Positions 23,790 through 35,661 of a stretch of DNA of 64,000 bases are shown piece by piece; position 1 is the first letter of the stretch; every line of letters starts with the position of its first letter. Where the stretch lies: NCBI RefSeq assembly GCF_048569485.1, contig NC_134353.1, positions 701,084,958 to 701,148,957 on the forward strand. The letters run 5' to 3'. The notes beneath the pieces were generated by a model. It did no database searches. It had not been told where the DNA came from and saw nothing but the letters and a program-made list of their open reading frames with translations. This DNA comes from Anomaloglossus baeobatrachus (lineage: Eukaryota > Chordata > Amphibia > Anura > Aromobatidae). The position numbers and the translations under genes were made by a program.

Positions 23790-24912
23790 GTGATGTGAGG
23801 TGGGGGTGTGCCATCCCAGTGCTAGCAGCCGCCGCTGCTCGGATCCAGCCCTTCTGTGGGTGGCTCGAGGGTTTCCGGACCCGGGGGTCTCGCGGACATG
23901 CCGAATAAAAAGGGGGACGTAGATGTACGGGCTAGGCCGTATTAAGTTTGTGACGCCACCCACGGTGTGTGGTGAGGTGGGACACCACCGCTGCTGTTGT
24001 GGGGTACCCGGGGGAGATGTAGTGGCACCTGGATGTTAACCCCTCCGTGGGTAGGGATGGTTACCCCGGGATCCAGTGTCATTGTGCAGGGTATTGCGAT
24101 GGCAAGGGCCGGCAAGCCCAGATGTGCAGGGGGATGTTTGGTTACTCACAGTAAATGAATCACACAAGTCTTTTGGTAAACCAAGGTGCTGGTGGCCGGC
24201 CACCGCGGCCGGTTGCATTCAGGTCCCCCACCCGGGCTGGTGGTCACTGTCCTTTTCCTCTGCACTTGCTTTGTGTATGGTGGCCTGCCTGGTCTGGAAC
24301 TCAGGAGTCCGCTCCCGTGTGGATGGGGCCTAAGGAGCCATGCCCGCAGATGATGGCCCGTGGGATCTATGGGCCCTGGTGGTGGCCTTATCCCTATCGG
24401 TGGGCTGTTGTCTTCTCTTAGGGACTTTGGGTGGGACAGGACCTATAATCCTGCCCTCAATCGGTTAATTAGCTAGGCCGCTGGTTTCGGTTTCCGGGTC
24501 AGTTCTCTGTGTAGGTACCGGCTGGCTACAACCCTGTTCCCGGTACACCTCGGATCTGCTGAGCCGTCTTCCCATCTCCTGCTGACGGAGACCACCGTCT
24601 GCCACCTAGCCAAGGTACCAGGGCTCCAACCCTGGCACCGTTCAACTTGAACTTCCTCTGCTGGAGCTACACCTAGCTCCAGCCCACACTCCTCTCAACT
24701 TGAACTACCAACTTAATCTGTTGTTTTTCCCGCCCCAGGCTGTCTAAACCCCTGGGTGGACGTGTCCAACCGCCTGGTCCCGCCCACTGGTGTGCCTATC
24801 TTTCCCTAAGGGGGGGTGACTAGGGTTTCAGGTCGGCTGTGTGTCACCTAAGTGAGGGATGGTGTTAAGCGGGGGCCTATCTGTGACTACCTGGTTTTGC
24901 CAGGGCGTCACA
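23790..24912 (-). mobile_element. LTR fossil (probable solo LTR)
   Basis: A GC-rich block of about 1.1 kb whose right end GGCGTCACA at 24912 is, on the minus strand, a TGTGACGCC start typical of a frog Gypsy-like LTR family I recall. The left limit is uncertain and no matching target duplication was found. No internal region is attached; it is a fossil. Confidence 0.5.
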
Positions 24913-25018
24913 GGGGCATCATGATCAATGAAGGAGGGGCCCATAATGCATTGTAAGGGCTACTGTGGGGGCCCCTCAAAGTGTAGGGGCCATTATACTG
25001 TTTGGGTACTAGTTTGGG

Positions 25019-25165
25019 GGCCATTATATAGTGTGGCAGCTAATGTGGGGGCCATTATATATTGTGGCAGCTAATGTAGGGGCCATTATATATTGTGGCA
25101 GCTAATGTGGGGGCCGTTATATATTGTGGCAGCTAATGCAGGGGCCATTATATAGTGTGGCAGCT
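25019..25165. repeat. 31-bp tandem repeat, about five copies
   Basis: Units beginning CCATTATATAGTGTGGCAGC start at 25021, 25052, 25083, 25114 and 25145, exactly 31 bp apart. It lies inside the large hAT-like element. Confidence 0.9.
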
Positions 25166-26351
25166 GCCAGGAGATTCAGGTCTGTGAACCTGAGTTTACT
25201 GAGGTCAGGTTACCTGCGGTCACAGGTGGAGGACTGTGGGAACCCACTGTGACAACAAATAACCTCATCGCATGACTCATTCACAGCGTTAGGTCATGTT
25301 CCATGATCGTGCGCTGTAACTTAAGATATGTAGCAGAGCTGGAATCGTTGTGGGACCTTGTGTGGATTACGTTGGACCTGCAGGGGTATTTTAGGGGTTA
25401 ATGAATTAGTGAAAGAGGGTGTTTTTTTGTATTTTTTTCCAAATAAAAGATTTTTCGTTGTGTGTTTATTTACTTTCACTTACAGATTAGTAATGGGGGA
25501 GTATCATAAACGCCTTCCATTACTAATCTAGGGCTTATTGGCAGCTATGGGCTGTTATTAACCCCTAATTACCCTGATTGCCACCGCAGCAGGGCAATCA
25601 GGAAGAGCCGGGAAAAGTGACAGGATTTTCCCATCTACTGGATGTGACAATCCTGGGCAGCTGAAGGCTGCTATTTGTAGGCTGGGGTGGCCCAATAAGC
25701 ATGGGCCTCCCCAGCCTGAGAATACCAGCCCCCAGCTGTCGGGCTTTATCATGGCTGGATATCAAAATTGGGTGGAAGCGTTCGTCGGTTTTTAAAATTA
25801 TTTATTTAAATAATTAAAAAAAAATACAAACCCGCATACGGATCCAATTATTTTGATACACAGCAAAGACAAGCGCACAGCTGGGGGCTGCAGCCTGTAG
25901 TCGTATGCTTTATCTGTGCTGGGTATCATTATATGGGGGGGACACTACGCCAAATATTTTATTTATTTTTATACCACGATATGGACCCGCAGACAGCGCC
26001 TGTGATTGGTTATAGTCAGATGCTGTCACACAGGCTGGGGAGCGTGTCTGACTGCAGCTAATCACAGACGCCAGTGGGTGGAGAAAACAGTGCATATGGA
26101 TGAGCAATAATGAGCAGCCCAGGAAGTGAAGGAGAGGCCGTGGGAGCAGTTACATCCATGCAAGTGCCTTTGAAGTAAGAAGAGCTTACTTCATGCTTAC
26201 TTTCTTTATTTTTCCTTTATTATTTTTTTTTTAATTTCTAAGATTGCTGGAGTCGGATCAACAACCGGAATCCCGGGACCCGGTCTGGCACTCTGGTACA
26301 TTTGTAACAGCATGGATCCAGACATTTACAGTCCGGGTCTGCCCATCACTA
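25166..26351. mobile_element. hAT-type element (TAGTGATGGGC family), left end missing
   Basis: The right end ..GGGTCTGCCCATCACTA at 26351 and an interior with CCCAGCCTGAGAATACCAG and GCAGCAGGGCAATCAGG match the copy at 12609-13976. The left terminus is not recognisable. Confidence 0.7.
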
Positions 26352-27450
26352 CTTGGCAGGTATAGGGCGACATATGGCAGGATGAGGAGTTAGTGCAGGT
26401 TGAGAATAGATAAGGACGGGGCTAGAATGTGAAAAGTCAAATTTGGTTTTGTTGAAATCTCTGCAGTTGTGACTAGAGAAGTTGTCATGTCAGTCAAGGC
26501 CAGATGGAAAAGACAGGAAAATTGAACTACTCGATCAGAAAAAATGTCATCTGTAAGCCATGTAATATATAACTGTACTGTAATCACTTGTATGGTCTGT
26601 AGGACTTTTATCTACCACTATATAATCACTGTATGGAGGTAATATAATTTCTAGTCTTTGTATAGAGATGTATTTTCAGCCTGGTCATCTGTTGAGGTTC
26701 TCGTATACCTATAATTAGGATGCACCACTGTAGTTGTAACCAGGGCCCACTCAGAAGTCCCCCCCCCCAGCTGAACCCCTAGCTATGCCTCTGGATCACA
26801 TGGTTAAATTACATCAGTACCACCATCTTGATTTCTATGGTTGAAAGGCTCTGGTTGAACATGGTTGAACATCTCTAAGCAACAGGGAACATTGAGATTT
26901 GGAAGTAGCACGGATAGCGTGGGCTGGGACAAAGCAAGAAAGTACAAAGCATTTAATAAATGTTAACATATAGAGGTCATTGTCTGGCCTTTTAGAATTT
27001 GCAAAAACCTGTGGGAATTATAAAAAAAAGTAAAAAATAAAAAAATTTGCAATAGGCTGAAAAGCTGAGCTCACTCTGTAAATAATAATTATTAATGATT
27101 ATTAATGTAGGCAACGAGATTCTGAATCTAGCAATGTATCACTTAGATTACTTGGTTCTGACACAATCAGAGCTTATAGATTTATCCATGTAGCACAGTA
27201 CAGGGAGCTGTCCCCACCACACCAGGCTCTCAATAGAAATTGCACATTAACAGTGAGGTGTCAATCAGAGGAGGGGGCGTGTCGTACTGTCCTGTGTGTG
27301 TGACATTGTAGTCCAAGCAATGATAATCACTAAGTGATAAAGACTATAGTTTAAGTAAACAACAGCACACAGCCTAATAGGAGAGGTATAGTTGTTTAAC
27401 CCCTATAGCATGCTGTCCTTAGATTACATAGAAAATTCCTCAGATATCCT
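26352..27450. other. hAT-like element tail and TANGO2 intron
   Basis: 26352-26793 is taken as the right part of the large hAT-like element; 26802-27450 is intron without recognised features. Confidence 0.4.
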
Positions 27451-28028
27451 TTAAAGGAGTGGTTCACTACTCAGCACAGTGGCCAAACTTCACTGTAAGC
27501 CTCATAGAGAAGGCTTTTTTCAAATACCTTGTTTAGTAAATTCTGCCTCTGAGCGGCATTCCCATCATGCGACCCTTGGGCTCCATGAACTCTGAGATCT
27601 GGTGATGTCATGTTGACTTCCAGTTGACCCGACATCACCGAGGCGGGCTCTAGTCTTCCTGAGTGATTGAGCTGTGGGCGGTGTTTCACCGCTCGTCACA
27701 GCCCAACATCGCTCCTGCATGCAGTGCTCTGCAGCGAAGTAGAGAGCGTGCGAGATGCTGGGCTGTGATGAGCGGTGAAACTCCACCCACAGCTCAGTCA
27801 CTCGCGGAGACTGGGGCCCACCTCGGTGATGTGAGGAAACTGGAAGTCAACGTGACATCACCGGATCTTAGAGGTCACGGAGTCCAGGGGTCACATGATG
27901 GGGATGAGCAGACCGCAATAGTGCCGCTGGAAGGCAGAATTTACTAAACAAGGTAGTTGAAAAAAGCCTCCTCTATGAGGCTTACAGAGATGTATGGCCA
28001 CTATGCTAAGTAGTGAACCATCTCGTTA
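27451..28028. mobile_element. Foldback miniature element
   Basis: The inverted arms 27451-27720 and 27755-28028 pair over most of their length: GGTTCACTACT / AGTAGTGAACC, CTTGTTTAGTAAATTCTGCC / GGCAGAATTTACTAAACAAG and GGTGATGTCATGTTGACTTC / GAAGTCAACGTGACATCACC. The ends are near TTAAAGGAGT and CTCGTTAAG. Nothing is encoded; the frames across it are an artefact of the palindrome. Confidence 0.85.
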
Positions 28029-28530
28029 AGGGTTGTATTTTATGTATATTTTTATAATCTTTTCTAAAACCTAACCTGGAGGTAATATGATAGGTCTCAC
28101 TAAAGAGTTATACCCAGCTCCAAATGTGATAGCGGATAACTGTATAGTAGAAAATCTGTTTTCTTGCCAAACATGGTGAATTGGGTTCCTAGTATGGAAA
28201 AAGGTATGTATATAAAAAAAAGATTATGCTAAGAAGCTTGAATCCTTGTGGGCTCCTTGGTTAGAATGACCTGGGTTGACTCAACTTTGACTGAAGTGAC
28301 ATGGTTTTCTTTTTATATGTAGCTGGTATTTCTTAAAAAAAGTTATATTTTGTGTTCTTTTTATCTTTAAATTTATTGGACCAATGTGTGTTGTGAATGC
28401 GTTTTATTAAAGTTGGTATCAATGGACTCGCAGGACCTGGTCCATTGGCCATATCATTAATCTGTAGCCGCTAGATAGGGGCTTGGAGAACTGTCTCTAA
28501 TTTACGTCTTTTCTTTAGCTGCCCTTGTTA
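28029..28530. other. TANGO2 intron, unassigned
   Basis: AT-rich intron without recognised repeat or frame. Confidence 0.4.
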
Positions 28531-28710
28531 AATGTCACTGTTATTATTATTTATTTAGTTATAGAGCACCATTGATTCCATGGTGCTGTACATGAGAAGG
28601 GGTTACATACAAAATACAGATATACGGTAAGTTACATGACACAGACTGGTACAGAGGGGAGAATGGGCCCTGCCCATGACGGCTTACATTCTAAAGGCAT
28701 TACACAAGTG
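28531..28710. repeat. Interspersed retroelement-like fragment
   Basis: TATAGAGCACCATTGATTCC, GGGGTTACATACAAAATACA and GGGCCCTGCCCATGACGGC match a widespread frog interspersed repeat I recall, probably a SINE or LINE tail. Confidence 0.5.
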
Positions 28711-29048
28711 ACGTCACACCAGGCTGGCAAATTAAAAGAATAGCCACAGATGTCGAGCGGTAGGAGGTGATCCTCAGGGCTCCTGTCCAGTGCCTACAGA
28801 TATTGACAGGCGTGATGGACAGGGTCCTGCAAATCAATTCACTTCAACTCTAGTATCTAAATGTGGAATGTGTCTGGATAGTATTTTGTGCAGCTGTAGG
28901 TGGGAGTTGTTGGGGTGGAAAGCTTTAGTGTTAAAAGTGATAAAACTCAACAAGCATTCAAAAAAAATGCCTGAATAATGTAACTGCATTGTCTTAAAAA
29001 GTTATGGGGATATAGCTACAGTAAGCGCTAGCAATATACTAAACATAC

Positions 29049-29153
29049 CTTGTTCCATAGCCCGGGCAACGAACACAGACTGCTGAATAGCTGTTTAAGA
29101 TTGGTCTTACAAAGTCCTGTCCCTGTTCTTCTATAGCCGGGTCTGGCAGCTGC
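29049..29153 (-). CDS. TANGO2: TANGO2, penultimate coding exon
   Basis: On the minus strand the acceptor TCTTCCAG leads into 105 nt that read [20 protein letters not shown] and then [14 protein letters not shown], ending at donor AAG|GTATGT. The first base completes the split Pro codon from the exon at 32535-32688, and the last two bases (AG) start the Arg codon finished at 18747. The motif [10 protein letters not shown] is a strongly conserved block of TANGO2. The intron to the next exon is 10.3 kb and holds a Harbinger-like element, a hammerhead-bearing PLE end, a hAT nest and a foldback element. Nothing in the exon is damaged. Confidence 0.95.
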
Positions 29154-29819
29154 CTGGAAGACAGAGTTCAGATTCTTGAGAAATTAATGTTAAATATCAG
29201 TTTTCACATTAATGTTAAACACATTCCACCCAGAGAATCTGCCACCAACATTATTACATCTATGAACCTAGAATGAAATGTTGATTTCTTCTTACTGAAC
29301 AGCACTAGAGGGAGCTCAGAGCACACAAGGATGGCACTAAGCAAAACACTGCACCAGGCCAGCAGCGGAATATACAAGGCATGTGCAGAGATGAGAATGC
29401 TAAAATATTTATTATGGGGCAATCAGACCCCAAAAGAAACGTCCAGTAGGGTGTTACTGGGGTTTTATATATTACCTATGATCATTAGGAACATCATATG
29501 TGTAATAGTCCAAGAAGTAAGAGATTATAGTTGACATGTGATTTGTAACGCATAAATCTATCTAAAATATCTGTAATTTCCAGAGAAATTATACTTTCTA
29601 ACCTGCACAAGGCTCATATAATAATCCATTTATTAAAGATAGAAGATGTACATAGTATACAGTACTGAGATCACAGCTCCATACACTGTGGATTCAGCCC
29701 TCATTCACTTCAATAGGAGCTAACCTGCAGCACGTGAGAATAGCCCCTGTACAGTCCCCGCTGATTGGTGAGGATGATGGTCATCAAACCCCCACCAATG
29801 TGATATCGATGACCCATCC
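29154..29819. other. TANGO2 intron, mostly unassigned
   Basis: The part from about 29690, with GCTGATTGGTGAGGATGATG and ATCGATGACCCATCC, is a common frog repeat continued after 30417 (GGTCATCAATATC). The rest is unassigned. Confidence 0.45.
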
Positions 29820-29822
29820 TAA

Positions 29823-30414
29823 GGGGCACTTTGCACACTGCGACATCGCAGGTGCGATGTCGGTGGGGTCAAATTGAAAATGACGCACTTCCGGCATCGC
29901 ATGCGACATCGCAGTGTGTAAAGGCTGGATGATACGATTAACGAGCGCAAAAGCGTCGTAATCGTATCATCGGTGCAGCGTCGGCGTAATCCATGATTAC
30001 GCTGACGCGACGGTCCGATGTTGTTCCTCGCTCCTGCGGCTTCACACATCGCTGTGTGTGAAGCCGCAGGAGCGAGGAACGTCTCCTACCGGCCTCACTG
30101 CGGCTTCCGTAGGATATGCGGAAGGAAGGAGGTGGGCAGGATGTTTACATCCTGCTCATTTCCGCCCCTCCGCTCTGATTGGCTGCCTGCCGTGTGACGT
30201 CGCAGTGACGCCGCACGACCCGCCCTCTTAACAAGGAGGCGGGTCGCCGGCCACAGGGACGTCGCACGGCAGGTGAGTGTGTGTGTGAAGCTGGCGTAGC
30301 GATAACTTTCGCTACGCCAGCTATCACCACATATCGCTGCTGCGACGGGGGCGGGCACTATCGCACTCGGCATCGCAGCATCGGGCTGCGATGTCGTAGT
30401 GTGCAAAGTGCCCC
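29823..30414. mobile_element. PIF/Harbinger-like miniature element
   Basis: The 592-bp element has ends GGGGCACTTTGCACACTGCG and ..GTAGTGTGCAAAGTGCCCC and a perfect TAA duplication at 29820-29822 and 30415-30417. It interrupts another repeat. Its interior (GGCTTCACACATCGCTGTGT, CCTCCTTCCTTCCGC) is related to the TTTACACGC elements. Confidence 0.85.
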
Positions 30415-30639
30415 TAAGTCTAGGTCATCAATATCAAAGTCCTGGAAAACCCCATATAGGCTGCAAGGCTTGGATCACATCACTTTTTTTGTCAAAATAA
30501 CTTAGAACCAGATAAGCTCTGTTTTAAAGCCACCTCCCCAAATTCACAACAAAAAAATGTGGATTTAACCCAACAGCAATGGAAGACAAATACAACATAT
30601 TATTGGATGGGATTCTCAAGGCAGGAAGACGGGTTAGAG

Positions 30640-32005
30640 CAGAGGTCTCAAACACGCGGCCCGAGGCTGCTTGTTGTGGCCCGCAGACCCAGTGACGATC
30701 GTGGCCCTATGCCGGGGGTCGGCACCGGCAGTGTTTTACTACAGTTGAATCATTTGTGATGCCGCGCAGAGGAGCTGTCTGCGCTATGCCAATGGCTGCC
30801 GCCCGCCAATCAGATGAAAGGCGGTGATGTCGCTGTATGACTTCACCTCCTTGCATCTGATTGGCTGGTGGCAGTCCTTGGTACAGTGTAGACATCTCCT
30901 CTGCGCGTTACCGCAAATGAGTCAACTGTAGTAAAGCCTGCCGATGCCGACCGTTGGATAGGGCCACGTTCGTCACTGGCCGCAACAAACAGGTAAGGTA
31001 CGTGCCCACGATCAGGACCCGCTGCGTCCTGGACACGGCGGGTCCTGACCTGCGGGGCCGCAAGTACCCCCCACAGGATACCGCAGCTGCCCATGCCTGT
31101 GGTCAGGGTTCAGGGCGTTGCGGTCTCCTTGCTGTGTTCTCCCTAGGGAGGGTGCATGCGACTCCGCAGCAAAGAACTGACATGCTGCAGCCTCTGAAAG
31201 TTGCACCGCAGGTCAGTTTTCGCCATGGGCCGCACGTGCACAGTGAAATGGGATTTCTAGAAATCCCATCCACTCTGCTTATACTGTACATTGCAGCGTT
31301 TTGGATGCAGCTGAAACACGCTGTATCCAAACCGCTGTGAACACTGATCATGGGCACACAGCTTAATAAGAGGGAACGGAGGAAAGGTGAAGAGAATTTT
31401 TTTTTGCGTAAAGGATGGGCACAATACTACTTGGCATAATACTACAGGGCACAAAGATGGGCACAATACTACTGGGCACAATACCATAAGGATGAGCACA
31501 TTACTACTGGGCACAATACTACAAAGATGAGCACAATACTACTGGGTACAATACTACAATGATGAGCACGATACTACTGGGCACAATACTACTGGGCACA
31601 AGGATGAGCACAATACTACTCGGCACAATACTACTAGGCACAAGCATGGGCACAATACCACAAGGATGAGCACAACACTACAGTGCACAATACCACAAGG
31701 ATGAGCACAATACTACTGGGCAAAATACTATAAGGATGAGCACAATACTAAAAGGATGAGCACAATACTACTGGGCACAATACTACTGGGCACAATGATG
31801 GGCACAATACCACAAGGATGAGCACAATACTACAGGGCACAAGGATGGGCACAATACCACAAAAATGGGCACAATACTACAAGGATGTATAGAAAAAGAA
31901 ATTAAATCACTAAAATTGTCACTTTGTCATGCAAAGAATGCGGCCCCTCTCAATTTCTTTTTTTCTATATGCGACCCATACATCCAGCTGAGTTTGAGAC
32001 CCCTG
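30640..32005. mobile_element. hAT-type non-autonomous element with minisatellite, copy 1
   Basis: The ends CAGAGGTCTCAAACACGCGG and ..GAGTTTGAGACCCCTG are inverted partners. Flanks ggttagag (30632-30639) and ggatagag (32006-32013) are an 8-bp target duplication with one change. An internal palindrome pairs about 30735-30845 with 30850-30937 (ACTACAGTTGA / TCAACTGTAGT). A tandem array fills 31415-31885. Confidence 0.88.
31415..31885. repeat. GCACAATACTAC minisatellite
   Basis: Irregular units built from GGGCACAATACTACTG and AAGGATGAGCACAATACTAC. The reverse complement is the motif of the array at 42190-44440. Confidence 0.92.
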
Positions 32006-32534
32006 GGATAGAGGGTAAGAAGTATAATTCATGCCATATTGCATGATTTTTGATAAAAAAATATATATAAAAGGAAAAATTTGAAGAACTACTTCTTTGC
32101 AAAGGTTCTCCACATAAAAACTTTGTCATTTTAATGGTCTGTTAATTTTCCCATGGAACGTACATCTAAAAACGGTCCTTGCTAAAATGTGTCTACATGT
32201 TTTTATAATATAGCAAGTCTGGGGTTAATTGCTGCACCTTGTAAATAGACTATATCAAATACAGTTCATTCAATAATAACTTTTTGGCTTGTTACAGGAA
32301 AAAAAAAGGTTTCTTGGCTGCAGCATGAAAACTTTGGCATGTCAGTACAGTTCTGTAGGGAAGCCACAGACTATAGGAAGAAACCCGAACAGAAGCAATC
32401 ACTGCGGACTGCATTTCTGCTTAGTTTGATCTAGTAACCTTGCTACTTTTAGAAAAATTGGCCTTCTTGAGACCAGGTATAAGAATTGCTGCTATGGCAC
32501 TTTCATACGAAAATGTAGGTCGTTTTGTTCTTAC
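32006..32534. other. TANGO2 intron, unassigned
   Basis: Short intron stretch next to the donor at 32533-32534. No feature recognised. Confidence 0.45.
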
Positions 32535-32688
32535 GGTTCTTCATTATTCATCACTTTAATGAGCTTCTGTACTAGGTCTTCTCTGGCAATGTCCTGGCTC
32601 TTTTTGATGATATCAGCAAAAAGATTCTTCCCATGTTGGAGTTTCTTCCAAGGGGTATCTAGCAGGCTGCAGCTCAAGCCATATAGTC
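32535..32688 (-). CDS. TANGO2: TANGO2, internal coding exon (third from last)
   Basis: On the minus strand the acceptor CTCCCACAG precedes 154 nt encoding a completed Gly, then LYGLSCSLLDTPWKKLQHGK and NLFADIIKKSQDIARE through NNEE, and the first two bases of a Pro codon before donor GTAAGA. It corresponds to the vertebrate segment TYGLSNALLETPWRKL through VLNNEEA, with 51 residues in both as I recall the human protein. Phases match both neighbours (G|GA upstream, CC|G downstream). The exon is intact and lies between a 3.4-kb intron and a 23.9-kb intron. Confidence 0.95.
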
Positions 32689-32811
32689 CTGTGGGAGATA
32701 TTAAGAGTAACATAAAAGTGAAATACTGCCCCAACAGATAGAAATCTATAGAGAAGCTTCAGTGCCTTATTATTATGTGACTATTGTCTCAGTTACACAT
32801 TCTACAATGCA

Positions 32812-32814
<3 letters not shown>

Positions 32815-32849
<35 letters not shown>

Positions 32850-32868
32850 ATATACTGTATATATATAG
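32815..32868. repeat. (TA)n microsatellite
   Basis: An AT dinucleotide run interrupted by GTGTG and CTG. Confidence 0.9.
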
Positions 32869-33470
32869 TCATCATGTGCATTTTTAATATTGTAAATGTT
32901 ACAATGGACATAAAGAAAATTAGTAAATGTTCAGTAAATTTCACTTACACAGTTTGTAGCAGAGGAACATAAAGTACAAAGGAGAAAGTAGCACTACAAC
33001 ATCATCATGATAAAGCTTTGTATGTTAAAAAAAAAGGCCAGTGAGATGTCACACTGATTTTATATGGAGGAATACCGGTGGAGCATTGAGGATCTAATAA
33101 TTGGACAATTGTCTTCAAATTGTTTTTCCACTACTACGATATTGATGACCCATACTTGGGATAAGACATCAATATCAGATCAATGGTGGTTCGACATCCT
33201 CTACTACCACTAATCAGCATAACAGTGCACAGATGGGAACATCTTCACATGGTTTAGGCTGCCCCTGAGTGCTGCAGATCAGCTCATATTGAACTAATGA
33301 AATTTGCAGTACTGGGAAAGACAACTAAAGAGTAGGACAGAGTGGTCGTATTCTGCTCTGCACACTTTTTAAATCCATTCTCTGCCTAAGCGGGTGATAG
33401 ATTTATTGAGGGGGGAGTCTGGGTGTCAGACTCCCAGTGATCTGATATTGATGACCTATCTATCCTAAAG
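32869..33470. other. TANGO2 intron with repeat fragment
   Basis: 33120-33470 carries GATATTGATGACCCATACTT and related inverted pieces of a common frog repeat. The rest is unassigned. Confidence 0.4.
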
Positions 33471-33478
33471 GCCCTGTC

Positions 33479-33634
33479 ACACACAGAGATAAATCTTTGG
33501 CAGATCTGTGGTTGCAGTGAAATCATGGACATATTGTTCCATTTGTACACAGCCACAAACCTGGATCTGATTGTCCACAATTTCACTGCAACCACAGATC
33601 TGTCGCAGATTTATCTCTGTGTGTGACAGGGCCT
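33479..33634. mobile_element. 156-bp palindromic miniature element
   Basis: The ends AGGCCCTGTCACACACAGAG and CTCTGTGTGTGACAGGGCCT are exact inverted partners. The arms continue through ATAAATC..GCAGATCTGTGGTTGCAGTG and CACTGCAACCACAGATCTG.., leaving a short loop. It is flanked by TAA and TTA, consistent with PIF/Harbinger-like targeting with one change. Confidence 0.85.
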
Positions 33635-33639
33635 TTAGA

Positions 33640-34545
33640 TGTCATTAAGACTGCTTTCATACATCCGGTTTTTGCAGAGAAATCTGGATGTATGAAAGCA
33701 ATCCGGCGCTTTGCAGAAAAAACACATCCGTTTTTTTTTTTTGCCGCTGGGTGCGGTTTTTCCTTATAGACTTTTATTAGTGCCGGATTGTGCCGCAAGT
33801 ACTTGCGTTTGATCTGTTTTTTGTCGGTTGCGGCAAAAATCGTCACTCCAGCGGCTGCACAGGACGCAGAGAGGAACATTTTTTGTCAGTGGCAAAAAAA
33901 CGCATAGCGCCGGGTGTGGCGCTGTGCGGCATGGGGAATAATGAAAGTCTATGCACGCCGAATCCGGTGGCATGCATCAAACGCCGGAAGCATGTACTGG
34001 ATTCGGTTTTTACTTCTGAGCATGCCCAGAAGTGAGAAAAACATTGCTTGTCAGAAAATTTCACTCTCTCTCTCTGGCCTAAGAAAATCGGTGCGAGTGG
34101 AGTGCGATAAAACATCGCATTCCACTCGGACAAATTCTAGCCTGTGTGTCAGCGCATATGAGCGATTATTTTCTCAGTCCTAATCGGACCGAGAAAACAA
34201 TCCCAGCATGCTGCGACTGTAATGCGAGACTTTTTTCTCTCGCACCCATTCAAGTGAATGGGGCGAGAAAAAAAATCGCACTGCACTCGCGGTACACCGG
34301 TGTACCGCGCGAGCAGAGCGAGAGTCGCAATAGCCGGCAACGGAGAAGAGAGGGAGATAAATCCCACCTTCCCCTCCTCCGTGCCGGCCCGCCCCTCCTG
34401 AGAGCCTGCTCGCCCCCTGCAGCTGTGGTCCGCTCTCACGGTCGGACCGCAGACGCAGGGACACTAGCATGACACTCGGCTCCTGCTGTGCTGCCAGCGC
34501 GAGCCGCGTGTCATGCAAGCATCGCAGTAGTGCCCCGTGTGGCCC
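33640..34545. mobile_element. Decayed DNA-element sequence
   Basis: CTTTCATACATCCGGTTTTT and its inverted partner GGATGTATGAAAGC (33685) mark one end of a frog miniature family. The later part has ATCGCATTCCACTC / GAGTGGAGTGCGAT pairs. Boundaries are not resolved. Confidence 0.5.
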
Positions 34546-34559
34546 CAGCCTTTCTCTCT

Positions 34560-35340
34560 CCCTCTCACAGACTCACTCACTCACTCTCACCGATCACCGG
34601 TCACACTCCTCTGGCGGCTTTTCCTAATTTGAAAATGCCGGCCGCCCATTATTCAATCTCGTATTCACTGCTTTCCCTGCCCACCGGCGCCTATGATTGG
34701 TTGCAGGCAGACACGCCCCCACGATGAGTGACGGCTGTCTCACTGCAACTAATCATAGCTGCCGGTGGGCGGGTCTATATCTTCCAGTAAAATAAATAAA
34801 TAAATTAAAAAAATACGGCGTGCGGTCCCCTCCAATTTTGATACCAGCCAAGATAAAGCCACACGGCTGAAGGCTGTTATTCTCAGCATGGGGAGCCCCA
34901 CGTTATGGGGAGCCCCCCACCCTAACAATATCAGCCAGCAGCCGCCCGGAATTGCCGCATCCATTAGTTGCGACAGTCCCGGGACTCTACCCGGCTCATC
35001 CCGAATTGCCCTGGTGCGGTGGCAATCATGGTAATAAGGGGTTAATCATGGCAGGCGTCTATGAGACACCCCCAATGATTAACCTGTAAGTGAAAGTAAA
35101 TAAACACATACACCCGAAAAAATACTTTATTTGGAATAAAAGACAAAAAAACAACTTCTTTAACTATTTTATTAAAATCCCCAAATACCCCTCCAGGTGT
35201 GACGTAATCCAGAGGTCCCGCGACGATTTCAGTTCTGCTACATGAAGCTGACAGGAGCGGCAGTAGAACACCGCCGCTCCTCGGAGCTCCACGCAGCAAC
35301 TGAAGGGAGTCGCGCTGTCAGCGGTGATGTCACTGAGGTA
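34560..35340. mobile_element. hAT-type (TAGTGATGGGC family) copy, reverse orientation, ends lost
   Basis: Interior segments such as CATGGGGAGCCCCACG, GCCCTGGTGCGGTGGCAATC and AATGATTAACCTGTAAGTGA match the reverse complement of the copies at 12609-13976 and 25166-26351. Neither terminus is present. Confidence 0.65.
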
Positions 35341-35560
35341 ATGCCGGGGTGTGTGCGGTGATGATGATGAGTGCGGGACTGCCGGGGGGTGTGCGGTGAT
35401 GATGATGAGTGCGGGAGTGCCGGGGTGTGTGCGGTGATGATGATGAGTGCGGGAGTGTCGGGGTGTGTGTGGTGATGATGCGTGCGGGAGTGTCGGGGTG
35501 TGTGCGGTGATGATGCGTGCGGGAGTGCCTGCATGTGCGGTGATGATGGGGTCTCTCTGT
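35341..35560. repeat. Tandem repeat of about 33-40 bp
   Basis: Units built on CGGGGTGTGTGCGGTGATGA and GTGCGGGAGTG recur from 35344 to 35545. Histidine-rich frames on the other strand are artefacts of this array. Confidence 0.88.
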
Positions 35561-35661
35561 CTCTCTCAGCTTTAAAAAAAAAAAAGGATTCGTTTTTTTC
35601 CGGATCCGTCCCATCAGTTTTTACACACTCTGAGACTCCTATCAGCCGACTCCCATATCTA

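Larger units (their letters stand above)
21110..26793. mobile_element. Large hAT-like element carrying nested insertions
   Basis: Left end CAGTAGCGTAGCTA (21110) and right end TAGCTATGCCTCTG (26793) are inverted partners, and flanks gtgcacat (21102-21109) and gatcacat (26794-26801) may be an 8-bp target duplication with two changes. Within it lie a Tc1 copy, a TTAA element inside that Tc1, an LTR fossil, a 31-bp tandem array and a second hAT element. The pairing across 5.7 kb is inference. Confidence 0.5.

Noticed and set aside
25019-25165. Regular 31-bp repeats that might suggest a CRISPR array
   Set aside because: Units are adjacent, with no unique spacers, and the genome is that of a vertebrate.
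27565-27947. Pair of 78- and 94-codon frames with similar N-termini on opposite strands
   Set aside because: They are the two arms of a palindromic foldback element read in each direction.
34146-34518. 108- and 112-codon frames on both strands
   Set aside because: They fall in GC-rich miniature-element DNA with open frames on both strands and no recognisable domain.
35238-35614. Histidine-rich frames on the minus strand
   Set aside because: They derive from the GTGATGATGATG tandem array.
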